Origin: Streptomyces katrae
Lineage (GTDB): Bacteria > Actinomycetota > Actinomycetes > Streptomycetales > Streptomycetaceae
Reading direction: 5' to 3'
Assembly: GCF_002028425.1 (NCBI RefSeq)
Contig: NZ_CP020042.1
Coordinates: 4,687,560 to 4,751,559 of the forward strand
Length of the DNA: 64,000 bases
Within the stretch, counting starts at the first letter, position 1. Each line of letters opens with the position of its first letter. This document shows positions 55,490 to 64,000 of the stretch, piece after piece. Made by a program: the position numbers and the translations under genes. The notes under the pieces are model-generated. The model did not search any database. It worked only from the letters and a program-made list of their open reading frames with translations, and was not told where the DNA came from.

Positions 55490-57244
55490 GTGACCCAAGT
55501 GATCGAACGCGGGGCCCCTTTGCCGGCGGCCCCGCAGGCCCGGGCGCCGCGCCGTTCACCCGCGGCGGCGGCCTGTGTGCTCGGCGGCGCCGTGGCCGCC
55601 GGACTGGGGCTCGGCTTCCTGGCCGTGCTCGTGATCGTGCTGTGGATCAGCTCCCCCTATCCCGACAGCGGCCCCGGCGGGGCGCTGCACCTCGCCGCCG
55701 GACTGTGGCTGATGGCCCACGGGACCGAACTCGTCCGCTACGACACCCTGTCCGGGGTGCCCGCGCCCGTCGGGGTGACACCGCTGCTGCTGGTGGCGCT
55801 GCCCGTGCTGCTGATGCGGCGGGCGGCGCGGCTGGGCAGTGCCTCCGGGGTCGGCGTGGGCGTCGGCGTCGGGGTGGAGGCGGAGTCCGAGGAGGTGCTG
55901 CCGGCGAGCGCGGTGTTCTCCGCCGTGCTCTGCGGCTACCTCGGGGTGGGCGCGCTGGCCACGCTGTACGCGGCGGGCGGCCCGATGCCCGCGGACCCGA
56001 TCAGCGCCGCCTGGCACCTGCCGCTGGTGGCGGTGTTCGCGGCGGGCGCCGGGGTGTGGACGGCGAAGGGGCGGCCGGCCGGGCCGCTGCCGGGCTGGGT
56101 CCCGGGAGCCGTGCGCAGGGCGGCGGCCCGGCCGCGGTACGCGCTGGCGCTGCGGTCGGGGGCGGCGGGGGTGCTCGTCCTGCTGGGCGGTGGCACGGTG
56201 CTGGTCGGGGCGTCGCTGGTGTGGCACGCGGGGGAGGTGCAGTCCTCGTTCCTGACGCTGACCGGGGTGTGGTCGGGGCGGTTCGCGGTGCTGCTGCTGG
56301 CGGTGACCCTGGTGCCGAACGCGGCGGTGTGGGGCGCGGCGTACGGGCTGGGGCCCGGGTTCGCGGTGGGGACGGGGGCGACGGCCACGCCGCTGGGCTT
56401 CGAGGGGGCGGCGGCGCTGCCGAGGTTCCCGCTGCTGGCGGCGCTGCCGCCGGAGGGGCCGGGGACGCCGCTGACGTGGGCGGCGGCCGGGGTGCCGGTG
56501 GCGGCGGGGCTGGTGGTGGGGTGGCTCGCGGTGCGGCGGGCCCGGGAGGTCTCGTACGGGGAGACCGCGCTGACGGCGGCGCTGGGGGCGGTGGTGTGCG
56601 GGCTGGCGATGGCCGGGCTGGCGGCGGCGTCGGCGGGTGCGCTGGGGACGCGGGCGCTGGCGGCGTTCGGGCCGGTGTGGTGGCAGACGGGGGCCGCGGC
56701 GGCGGGGTGGGTGCTGGTGCTGGCGGTGCCGGTGGCGGTGGGGGTGCACGGGGTACGGAACCGGCCGGCGGGCGGGGGTGCGGGGGATGCGTGGCACGAC
56801 TCCGGGGTGCGGGAGCTGAGGTGGGCGGCGCTGAAGGAGGCGGCCCTCCCCCTGGTCCCCCCTGCCCCCGGGACCCCTCCGCCTCCGACCGCCCCTCCGC
56901 CTCCGGCTGCCCCTCCGCCTCCGGCTGCCCCTCCGCCTCCGGCTGCCCCGGGGGCTCCGGCTGCCCCGGGGGCAGCGGGGGCTCCGGCCGCTCCGGGGCC
57001 GGCGGCGGTTCCGGCGGCCACCGGGGTTTCGTCCGGGCCGGGTGCTCCGTCCGCCGCGACGGCTCCAGCCGCCCCGGGCGCTCCGGGTGTTCCGCAGGCT
57101 CCCGGGGTTTCGGCGGGGCCGGGCGGAGAGTCGGTCGGCGGTGCCGCGGAGGTTCCGGGCGGTCAGGGCGTGGCGGAGGGCGGGGTGTTGGCGCCGGGGG
57201 TGGTGGGGGCGCGGGTGCTCGTGCGGCGGCGTCCGGAGGGCTGA
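55490..57244 (+). CDS. DUF6350 multi-pass membrane protein
   Basis: 584 residues with about ten hydrophobic helices and a cytoplasmic start [15 protein letters not shown]. Motifs [40 protein letters not shown] and [20 protein letters not shown] match the DUF6350 family, often annotated cell division protein PerM in actinobacteria. The last 140 residues are a Pro/Ala/Gly low-complexity tail with an 18-bp repeat. GTG start at 55490, divergent from the HTH-sigma-like gene. It is probably a permease-like or division-linked protein; the mechanism is unknown. Confidence 0.85.
   Translation: MTQVIERGAPLPAAPQARAPRRSPAAAACVLGGAVAAGLGLGFLAVLVIVLWISSPYPDSGPGGALHLAAGLWLMAHGTELVRYDTLSGVPAPVGVTPLLLVALPVLLMRRAARLGSASGVGVGVGVGVEAESEEVLPASAVFSAVLCGYLGVGALATLYAAGGPMPADPISAAWHLPLVAVFAAGAGVWTAKGRPAGPLPGWVPGAVRRAAARPRYALALRSGAAGVLVLLGGGTVLVGASLVWHAGEVQSSFLTLTGVWSGRFAVLLLAVTLVPNAAVWGAAYGLGPGFAVGTGATATPLGFEGAAALPRFPLLAALPPEGPGTPLTWAAAGVPVAAGLVVGWLAVRRAREVSYGETALTAALGAVVCGLAMAGLAAASAGALGTRALAAFGPVWWQTGAAAAGWVLVLAVPVAVGVHGVRNRPAGGGAGDAWHDSGVRELRWAALKEAALPLVPPAPGTPPPPTAPPPPAAPPPPAAPPPPAAPGAPAAPGAAGAPAAPGPAAVPAATGVSSGPGAPSAATAPAAPGAPGVPQAPGVSAGPGGESVGGAAEVPGGQGVAEGGVLAPGVVGARVLVRRRPEG
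56874..56945 (+). repeat. 18-bp tandem repeat in the DUF6350 gene
   Basis: Four copies of CCCCTCCGCCTCCGGCTG (the first with CTCCGACCG) encode proline/alanine repeats in the C-terminal tail of the DUF6350 protein. Confidence 0.9.
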
Positions 57245-57417
57245 GCGGGGCCGGGGGGCCGCTGCGCGGAGCCGTCTCCCCGCCCCGCCCTTCGCCCGTT
57301 CCCCGGGGCTCCGCCCCGGACCCCGCGCCTCAAACGCCGGCGGGGCTGAATGTGGGCCGGGGCGGAGCCCTGGGGAACGGGCGGGGAGGGTGTCCCGCGC
57401 AGCGGGGACGCGGACGG
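57245..57417. repeat. Dispersed intergenic element, copy C
   Basis: The spacer between convergent genes holds a composite element. Its first half is the reverse complement of the copy A/B module (CTCCCCGCCCCGCCCTTCGC, CCGTTCCCCGGGGCTCCGCC, CCCGCGCCTCAAACGCCGGC). The second half repeats it forward (GGCCGGGGCGGAGCCCTGGG, GAACGGGCGGGGAGGG). It likely acts as a terminator for both genes. Confidence 0.8.
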
Positions 57418-58035
57418 TCAGCGCTGGACCTTCAGGACGTTGCCCACCACGTTGTCCGGGAGGAGGGTGTTGCACTGGAGCTCGGCCGTCTGCGTCAGCG
57501 CGTCCTCGCGGCAGACGTAGAAGTCCTTGTACGCCAGCTGCAGCCCGTACGAGGTGCCGGCCAGCAGCAGGGCCAGCGTCGCCGAGACGAGCCCGCTGAT
57601 CGCCGCCGCCCGCTGCGGCCGGGCCGCCGGGCCGAGGGCGGAGAGGCCGCCCGGCCGGGCCGGGGTGCCCTTCGCGGGGTCGGCCGGGGTCGCGGGGCGG
57701 CCCCGCAGCGCGCTGATCCCCCAGTACATCGCCAGGGCCCCCAGCAGCAGACCCACCGACGGGATCCCGAAGATCCCGAAGAAGAACCCCCACATGCCCG
57801 CGAGCATCGCGTACCGCGCCCGCCGCTGGACCGGGTCCATCGGGTCCCACCGGGCCGGCCCCCCGGGCTCCTGGCCGGGGTTCGGGCCGGACGGGCCCGA
57901 CGGCCCCGACGGGCCGCCGCCGTCGCGCGGGCGCTGCGGCTGCCGGGGCTGCCACGGCTGGTCGGGCCGGCCCTCCGGGGGCGCCGCGAAGGGGTTGTCG
58001 TCGGTGGAGGGGTCGGGCTGACGGCGGTCCGGCAT
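57418..58035 (-). CDS. DUF4190-like membrane protein
   Basis: 205 residues with a Gln/Pro/Gly-rich cytoplasmic head (PFAAPPEGRPDQPWQPRQPQ), then membrane segments ARYAMLAGMWGFFFGIFGIP, GLLLGALAMYWGISALRG and ISGLVSATLALLLAGTSYGL. The loop GIPSVGLLLGALAMYWGISAL is DUF4190-like. Two external cysteines (FYVCRED, ELQCNTL) may form a disulfide. Function unknown. Start ATG 58035. Confidence 0.82.
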   Translation of the reverse strand: MPDRRQPDPSTDDNPFAAPPEGRPDQPWQPRQPQRPRDGGGPSGPSGPSGPNPGQEPGGPARWDPMDPVQRRARYAMLAGMWGFFFGIFGIPSVGLLLGALAMYWGISALRGRPATPADPAKGTPARPGGLSALGPAARPQRAAAISGLVSATLALLLAGTSYGLQLAYKDFYVCREDALTQTAELQCNTLLPDNVVGNVLKVQR

Positions 58036-58283
58036 CTAGTGGCTTACTTCCCCTGTGGCGTGGACGGAGTAGTGGACGTCGTGACCCGGCGTGCGCCGGG
58101 TCGTGCGGCTTGTACGCCAGACGCTACCGCCCGCCCGTCCCCCCGTCCCTCGGGGGCGGTCCCGTGTGCCGGTATCGTTGCAGGCGGTCGGTGGCTTCGT
58201 ATGGTTCCCCGTATATCGGTACCCCGAAGTTTCGTATGACCACACAAGACCAACGTCGAAAATCCTGTGAGAAAGGGCCTCCC

Positions 58284-58907
58284 ATGGCCGCCTCCCGCCT
58301 GGTCGTGCTGGTTTCCGGCTCCGGCACCAACCTCCAGGCCCTGCTCGACGCCATCGACGCCCACCCCGGCGGAGCCGAGGGTTTCGGTGCCGAGGTCGTC
58401 GCCGTCGGGGCCGACCGCGAGAACATCGCCGGTCTGGAACGGGCCGAGAAGGCGGGGATCCCGACCTTCGTGTGCCCGGTCAAGGCATATGGGAGCCGTG
58501 AGGAGTGGGACGCCGCCCTCACCGAGCAGACCGACGCGTACGCGCCGGACCTCGTGGTCTCCGCGGGGTTCATGAAGATCGTCGGCAAGAACTTCATCGA
58601 CCGCTTCGGCGGCCGGTTCATCAACACCCACCCCGCCCTCCTCCCGGCCTTCCCCGGCGCGCACGGGGTACGGGACGCCCTCGCGTACGGGGCGAAGGTC
58701 ACCGGCTGCACGGTCCACTTCGTGGACAGCGGCGTGGATACCGGCCCGATCATCGCCCAGGGTGTCGTGGAGGTCCTGGACGGGGAGGACGAAGCCGCGC
58801 TCCATGAGCGCATCAAGGAAGTCGAGCGTCAGCTGCTCGTCGACGTCGTGGGGCGCCTGGCCCGGCACGGCTACCGCATTGAGGGACGAAAGGTAACAAT
58901 CCAGTGA
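58284..58907 (+). CDS. purN: Phosphoribosylglycinamide formyltransferase (PurN)
   Basis: PurN transfers the formyl group of 10-formyl-THF to GAR, the third step of purine synthesis. 207 residues: [18 protein letters not shown] for GAR binding, catalytic Asn/His in [13 protein letters not shown] and Asp in VDTGPII. The start ATG follows GAAAGGG; an open frame extends 58 codons upstream without support. The stop overlaps the purH GTG by 4 bases. FolD at 61.6 kb supplies its cofactor. Confidence 0.97.
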   Translation: MAASRLVVLVSGSGTNLQALLDAIDAHPGGAEGFGAEVVAVGADRENIAGLERAEKAGIPTFVCPVKAYGSREEWDAALTEQTDAYAPDLVVSAGFMKIVGKNFIDRFGGRFINTHPALLPAFPGAHGVRDALAYGAKVTGCTVHFVDSGVDTGPIIAQGVVEVLDGEDEAALHERIKEVERQLLVDVVGRLARHGYRIEGRKVTIQ

Positions 58908-60481
58908 CCGCCAACGAAACGACGACGGCTGCGACCCAGCGGCCGATCCGCCGTGCGCTCGTCAGTGTCTACGACAAGACGGGACTGGAAGACCTGGCCC
59001 GCGGCCTGCACGAGGCGGGCGTCGCGCTCGTCTCGACCGGCTCCACCGCCTCGAAGATCGCCGCGGCCGGTGTGCCCGTCACCAAGGTCGAGGAGCTGAC
59101 CGGCTTCCCCGAGTGCCTCGACGGCCGGGTCAAGACCCTCCACCCGCGCGTGCACGCCGGCATCCTCGCCGACCTGCGCCTGGAGGACCACCAGCGCCAG
59201 CTCGCCGAGCTGGGCGTGGAGCCCTTCGACCTGGTGATCGTCAACCTGTACCCCTTCCGGGAGACCGTCGCCTCCGGCGCCACCCCGGACGAGTGCGTCG
59301 AGCAGATCGACATCGGCGGCCCGTCGATGGTCCGCGCCGCCGCCAAGAACCACCCGTCGGTCGCCGTCGTCACCAGCCCGGCCCGTTACGCCGACGTCCT
59401 CGCGGCGGCCCAGGGCGGCGGTTTCGACCTCGCGGCCCGCAAGCGGCTCGCGGCCGAGGCCTTCCAGCACACCGCCGCGTACGACGTGGCCGTGGCCTCC
59501 TGGTTCGCCGACGACTACGCCGCCGCCGACGACTCCGGCTTCCCCGACTTCCTGGGTGCCACGTACGGGCGGAAGAACGTGCTGCGCTACGGCGAGAACC
59601 CGCACCAGGGCGCCGCGCTCTACGTCGACGGCACCGGCGGCCTGGCCGAGGCGGAGCAGCTGCACGGCAAGGAGATGTCGTACAACAACTACACGGACAC
59701 CGACGCCGCGCGCCGGGCCGCGTACGACCACGCCGACCCCTGCGTCGCGATCATCAAGCACGCCAACCCGTGCGGCATCGCGACCGGTGCCGACGTCGCC
59801 GAGGCGCACCGCAAGGCGCACGCCTGCGACCCGCTCTCCGCGTTCGGCGGCGTCATCGCCGTCAACCGCCCGGTGACGGTGGAGCTGGCCGAGCAGGTCG
59901 CCGAGATCTTCACCGAGGTCATCGTGGCCCCGGCGTACGAGGACGGCGCCGTCGAGGTGCTCGCCCGCAAGAAGAACATCCGCGTGCTGCGGGCCGAGGG
60001 CGCCCCCTCCAACCCCGTCGAGGTCAAGCCGATCGACGGCGGTGCGCTGCTCCAGGTCACCGACCGGCTCCAGGCCGAGGGCGACGACCCGGCGAACTGG
60101 ACCCTGGCCACCGGCGACGCCCTCTCCGCCGAGGAGCTGGCCGAGCTCGCCTTCGCCTGGAAGGCCTGCCGCGCCGTCAAGTCCAACGCGATCCTGCTGG
60201 CCAAGGACGGCGCCTCGGTCGGCGTCGGCATGGGCCAGGTCAACCGGGTCGACTCCGCGAAGCTGGCGGTCGAGCGGGCCGGCGCGGAACGGGCGCAGGG
60301 CTCGTACGCGGCCTCGGACGCGTTCTTCCCCTTCCCCGACGGGCTGGAGATCCTGACCGCCGCCGGTGTCAAGGCCGTCGTCCAGCCGGGCGGGTCGGTC
60401 CGTGACGAGCTGGTCGTCGAGGCCGCGAAGAAGGCGGGCGTGACCATGTACTTCACCGGTACGCGCCACTTCTTCCACTGA
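58904..60481 (+). CDS. purH: Bifunctional AICAR transformylase / IMP cyclohydrolase (PurH)
   Basis: PurH performs the last two steps to IMP. 525 residues: an N-terminal MGS-like cyclohydrolase ([34 protein letters not shown] motif [14 protein letters not shown]) and a C-terminal transformylase ([35 protein letters not shown]) ending GTRHFFH. GTG at 58904 overlaps purN (GTGA), so translation is coupled. IMP feeds GuaB and GuaA. Confidence 0.98.
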   Translation: MTANETTTAATQRPIRRALVSVYDKTGLEDLARGLHEAGVALVSTGSTASKIAAAGVPVTKVEELTGFPECLDGRVKTLHPRVHAGILADLRLEDHQRQLAELGVEPFDLVIVNLYPFRETVASGATPDECVEQIDIGGPSMVRAAAKNHPSVAVVTSPARYADVLAAAQGGGFDLAARKRLAAEAFQHTAAYDVAVASWFADDYAAADDSGFPDFLGATYGRKNVLRYGENPHQGAALYVDGTGGLAEAEQLHGKEMSYNNYTDTDAARRAAYDHADPCVAIIKHANPCGIATGADVAEAHRKAHACDPLSAFGGVIAVNRPVTVELAEQVAEIFTEVIVAPAYEDGAVEVLARKKNIRVLRAEGAPSNPVEVKPIDGGALLQVTDRLQAEGDDPANWTLATGDALSAEELAELAFAWKACRAVKSNAILLAKDGASVGVGMGQVNRVDSAKLAVERAGAERAQGSYAASDAFFPFPDGLEILTAAGVKAVVQPGGSVRDELVVEAAKKAGVTMYFTGTRHFFH

Positions 60482-60496
60482 GGCGCGGACACGGAT

Positions 60497-60542
60497 ACGG
60501 CGAAGGCCGCCACCCGCACCAGCGGGTGGCGGCCTTCGCCGT
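60497..60542. terminator. Bidirectional terminator after purH
   Basis: A perfect 21-bp stem (60497-60517 with 60522-60542) with an ACCA loop lies between purH and the convergent RDD gene. Confidence 0.94.
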
Positions 60543-60565
60543 GAACGGTGTCTGCTGCCTGTCGC

Positions 60566-61315
60566 TTACTTCTTGACGACGATCGTGCCCGCGGCACGGT
60601 CGTGCCAGCCCTGGAGCTTGCCCGAGTTGTCGAAGAAGGGGGAGAGGTAGACCAGGAGCTGGCCGATGCCGCAGAGGAAAGAGCCGACCATCGGGATGAT
60701 CCAGCGGATGAAGCCGCCGCCGATGCCCGGGACCTGACCCGTGTTCTCCTTGACGACCTTCAGGCCGAGGGCCATCTTGCCGACGGTGGCGCCCACGAAC
60801 GCGATCATCAGCCATTCGTAGAGCAGGGTGGCGAGACCGAGGATGAGCAGACCGCCGAAGAAGGCCGCGAAGATGCCGCCGGCGGCCTCGCCGGCCTGGG
60901 TCGACGCCTCGTGGAGGCAGGTGCTGTACTCCGGGGACGTCGGGTCGATGCCCGTGCAGTCCTTGATGTCGCTGGCCGCGCCGAAGGCGCCCGCGAACAC
61001 CACGGAGCTCAGGATGAAGTACAGGACACCGATGATCAGGCCGTCGATCACGCGGGCGCCGAAGCGGCGGCCCATCGTGGCGACCTGCACGGTGCCGAGG
61101 CCCGCGACGTTGATGTAGCCGTTGTTGGCCTGGAGCGTGCCGGGCGCCTGGGGAGGAACGCCGTACGGCTGCTGCGGCGGCTGCTGCGGGTAGCCGTAGC
61201 CGGGCTGGCCCTGCGGCGGGACGCCCTGCGGGGCCTGCTGCGGGTAGCCGTAGCCGGGCTGGCCCTGCGGCGGCTGCTGCTGCCCGTAGGGGTTGTTCGG
61301 GTCGCCGAAGCTCAT
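60566..61315 (-). CDS. RDD family membrane protein
   Basis: 249 residues: a Gln/Pro/Gly/Tyr head containing two [13 protein letters not shown] repeats, then an RDD domain ([20 protein letters not shown]) with further helices ([58 protein letters not shown]) and the terminal [14 protein letters not shown] proteins are often channels or antiporters; the role here is unknown. Start ATG 61315 has GGAGGAAAG upstream. Confidence 0.93.
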   Translation of the reverse strand: MSFGDPNNPYGQQQPPQGQPGYGYPQQAPQGVPPQGQPGYGYPQQPPQQPYGVPPQAPGTLQANNGYINVAGLGTVQVATMGRRFGARVIDGLIIGVLYFILSSVVFAGAFGAASDIKDCTGIDPTSPEYSTCLHEASTQAGEAAGGIFAAFFGGLLILGLATLLYEWLMIAFVGATVGKMALGLKVVKENTGQVPGIGGGFIRWIIPMVGSFLCGIGQLLVYLSPFFDNSGKLQGWHDRAAGTIVVKK

Positions 61316-61567
61316 CTGGGTCTTTCCTCCGTGAAGTGCGGGGACGCACGGCACGCTGGAGGACACTTGCTTCTGCGGTACGCCCCCCGGCACTGCCCGC
61401 GGCACTCATTGCGATCGTCTTGCTGTCCGTCATCGTGGTGGGACCGCAGTGGCCTTGTCCAGTTGGTTGCAAAGCCGGGCCAGACTTGTTGTGCAAGTGC
61501 AATGAAGAGCACGTTCCGGCCTCCGCCCGAGTGGAAGCCGGGCCGCCCCATCCGGAAGGATGCCCTC

Positions 61568-62428
61568 ATGAGCGCCCAGATTCTCGACGGCAAGGCCACC
61601 GCGGCCGCGATCAAATCCGAACTGACCGCCCGGGTGGCGGCGCTGAAGGAGCGGGGCGTCACCCCCGGCCTCGGCACCCTGCTCGTCGGCGACGACCCGG
61701 GCAGCCGTTGGTACGTCAACGGCAAGCACAAGGACTGCGCGGAGGTCGGCATCACCTCCATCCGCCGCGAACTGCCCGGCACGGCCTCCCAGGAGGAGAT
61801 CGAGGCGGTCGTGCGCGAGCTGAACGACGACCCGGCGTGCACCGGCTACATCGTCCAACTGCCGCTCCCCAAGGGCATCGACACCAACCGCGTGCTGGAG
61901 CTGATGGATCCGGCCAAGGACGCCGACGGGCTGCACCCGACCTCGCTCGGCCGCCTGGTGCTCGGCGTGCAGGGCCCGCTGCCCTGCACCCCGTACGGGA
62001 TCGTCGAACTCCTGCGCCACCACGGCGTCGAGATCAACGGCGCGCACGTGGTCGTCCTGGGCCGCGGCATCACCGTGGGGCGCTCCATCGGGCTGCTGCT
62101 CACCCGCAAGTCCGAGAACGCCACGGTGACCCTGTGCCATACCGGTACCCGCGACCTCGCCGGGCTGCTGCGCCAGGCGGACATCGTCGTGGCGGCGGCG
62201 GGCGTCCCGCACCTGGTGAAGCCGGAGGACGTCAAGCCGGGCGCGGCCGTCCTCGACGTCGGCGTCAGCCGCGACGAGAACGGCAAGATCGTCGGGGACG
62301 TCCACCCGGGCGTGGCCGAGGTGGCGGGCTGGATCTCCCCGAACCCGGGCGGTGTCGGGCCGATGACCCGGGCGCAGCTGCTGGTGAACGTGGTCGAGGC
62401 GGCGGAGCGGGCCGGCAGTGCGGGCTGA
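61568..62428 (+). CDS. folD: Bifunctional methylene-THF dehydrogenase / cyclohydrolase (FolD)
   Basis: 286 residues. FolD makes 10-formyl-THF for PurN and PurH. It has the active-site motif [12 protein letters not shown] with the catalytic Lys, [34 protein letters not shown] for NADP and [18 protein letters not shown] 61568 follows GGAAGGA. The 252-base divergent spacer has no clear promoter match. The 3' end overlaps the DUF3017 gene. Confidence 0.97.
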   Translation: MSAQILDGKATAAAIKSELTARVAALKERGVTPGLGTLLVGDDPGSRWYVNGKHKDCAEVGITSIRRELPGTASQEEIEAVVRELNDDPACTGYIVQLPLPKGIDTNRVLELMDPAKDADGLHPTSLGRLVLGVQGPLPCTPYGIVELLRHHGVEINGAHVVVLGRGITVGRSIGLLLTRKSENATVTLCHTGTRDLAGLLRQADIVVAAAGVPHLVKPEDVKPGAAVLDVGVSRDENGKIVGDVHPGVAEVAGWISPNPGGVGPMTRAQLLVNVVEAAERAGSAG

Positions 62429-62969
62429 GCACGACGCGAACGGGACCGGGGAGGCCGGAGGGACCGGCACGGCCGGCCCGGCCGACGGGACCGGCGGGAC
62501 GGGCCGGCCCGGTGCCCGCGCCGCGGGGGGCACGGACCGGGCCGCCGTCGGCGCGGCGGCCGGTGCCCCCGCCCGGGCGGTGGCGAAGTCCCGGCGGTTC
62601 CCCGCCGTCACCCAGGACACCGCCCGCCCCGAGGGCGCCGGCCGCGCCATCCCCGGTGCCGTGTCCACGCCCGCCCGCCAGTGGCCGATGCTCAGCGTCC
62701 TCGCCGCCACCGCCGTCGGGCTGCTGACCACGGCGATGGGGCACCCGCGCGTCGGCTGCCTCGTCATCGGCGTCGCCCTGATCGGGGCCGCGGTGCTGCG
62801 GCGCGCCCTGCCCTCGGTGGGGATGCTCGCGGTGCGCTCCCGGTTCACCGACATGGTCACGTACGGGGTGCTGGGCGTGGCGATCACGCTGCTGGCGCTG
62901 GTGATGGAGCCGAAGCCGGTGCTGCACCTGCCGTTCCTGGAGACCGCGGTCCGCTTCACCGTCCGCTGA
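62418..62969 (+). CDS. DUF3017 membrane protein
   Basis: 183 residues from GTG 62418, overlapping folD by 11 bases. A Gly/Ala/Thr-rich head of 80 residues precedes two to three membrane helices ([58 protein letters not shown]), the DUF3017 pattern regularly found next to folD. Function unknown; translation is probably coupled to folD. Confidence 0.9.
   Translation: MRAEHDANGTGEAGGTGTAGPADGTGGTGRPGARAAGGTDRAAVGAAAGAPARAVAKSRRFPAVTQDTARPEGAGRAIPGAVSTPARQWPMLSVLAATAVGLLTTAMGHPRVGCLVIGVALIGAAVLRRALPSVGMLAVRSRFTDMVTYGVLGVAITLLALVMEPKPVLHLPFLETAVRFTVR

Positions 62970-64000
<1,031 letters not shown>

Overview
The window is high-GC actinobacterial chromosome and the gene set points to Streptomyces. 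Supporting this are bldM under a textbook sigma-BldN promoter, a WhiB-like gene, a sortase-E type LAxTG surface protein, icmB, GTG starts, and clustered Ser/Thr kinases. Almost everything is core-genome material: central metabolism, purine synthesis, cell-envelope functions and regulation. I see no rRNA, tRNA, CRISPR array, insertion sequence, prophage or biosynthetic cluster.

Layout: 1-5.2 kb holds a developmental/GTP block (wbl, bldM, the ECF sigma factor shbA, guaB, the IMPDH-like guaB3). 5.2-10 kb holds minus-strand genes: an M16-type peptidase fused to membrane helices, a hypothetical helical protein, a small membrane protein, and a nucleotide-sugar dehydrogenase with its catalytic cysteine replaced. 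10-19.3 kb holds glpD and three consecutive membrane Ser/Thr kinases; the middle one is a degenerate pseudokinase that is also frameshifted. 19.4-25.2 kb holds a succinic semialdehyde dehydrogenase, a ChoD-like GMC oxidoreductase, a sortase-anchored surface protein and chorismate mutase, which has a possible Phe/Tyr leader-peptide attenuator. 25.5-28.1 kb holds guaA and a class II aldolase-like protein lacking its metal ligands. 28-36.4 kb is envelope-related: membrane proteins, a DoxX protein, a LiaF/EsrI-like PspC protein divergent from a PspC histidine kinase and LuxR-type regulator, an esterase and an NlpC/P60 hydrolase. 36.4-42.6 kb holds the UvrD/PcrA helicase, an M23 peptidase, a lipase and icmB.

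43-51.1 kb holds the most interesting set: a divergent five-gene cassette, SWIM zinc-finger protein and DUF5691 on one strand, and MoxR AAA+ ATPase, DUF5682 and VWA protein on the other. Its shared intergenic region carries a symmetrical 10-bp inverted repeat. 51.4-53.5 kb is sucCD with a CRP-like palindrome upstream. 53.6-58 kb holds an unusual XRE-HTH/sigma-like/transmembrane fusion with a nearly perfect 190-bp tandem duplication, the multi-pass DUF6350 protein and another membrane protein. 58.3-64 kb holds purN-purH, an RDD membrane protein, folD-DUF3017 and the 5' part of mdh.

The genes link GTP synthesis (guaB, guaA, purN, purH, folD as one-carbon supplier) with TCA steps (sucCD, mdh) and cell-envelope surveillance. 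The order wbl - sigma - guaB - guaB3, with a ChoD homologue nearby, parallels the whiB3-sigD-guaB2-guaB3-choD locus of Mycobacterium tuberculosis. Three copies of a GC-rich dispersed intergenic element lie in the window, one of them inside the MoxR cassette.
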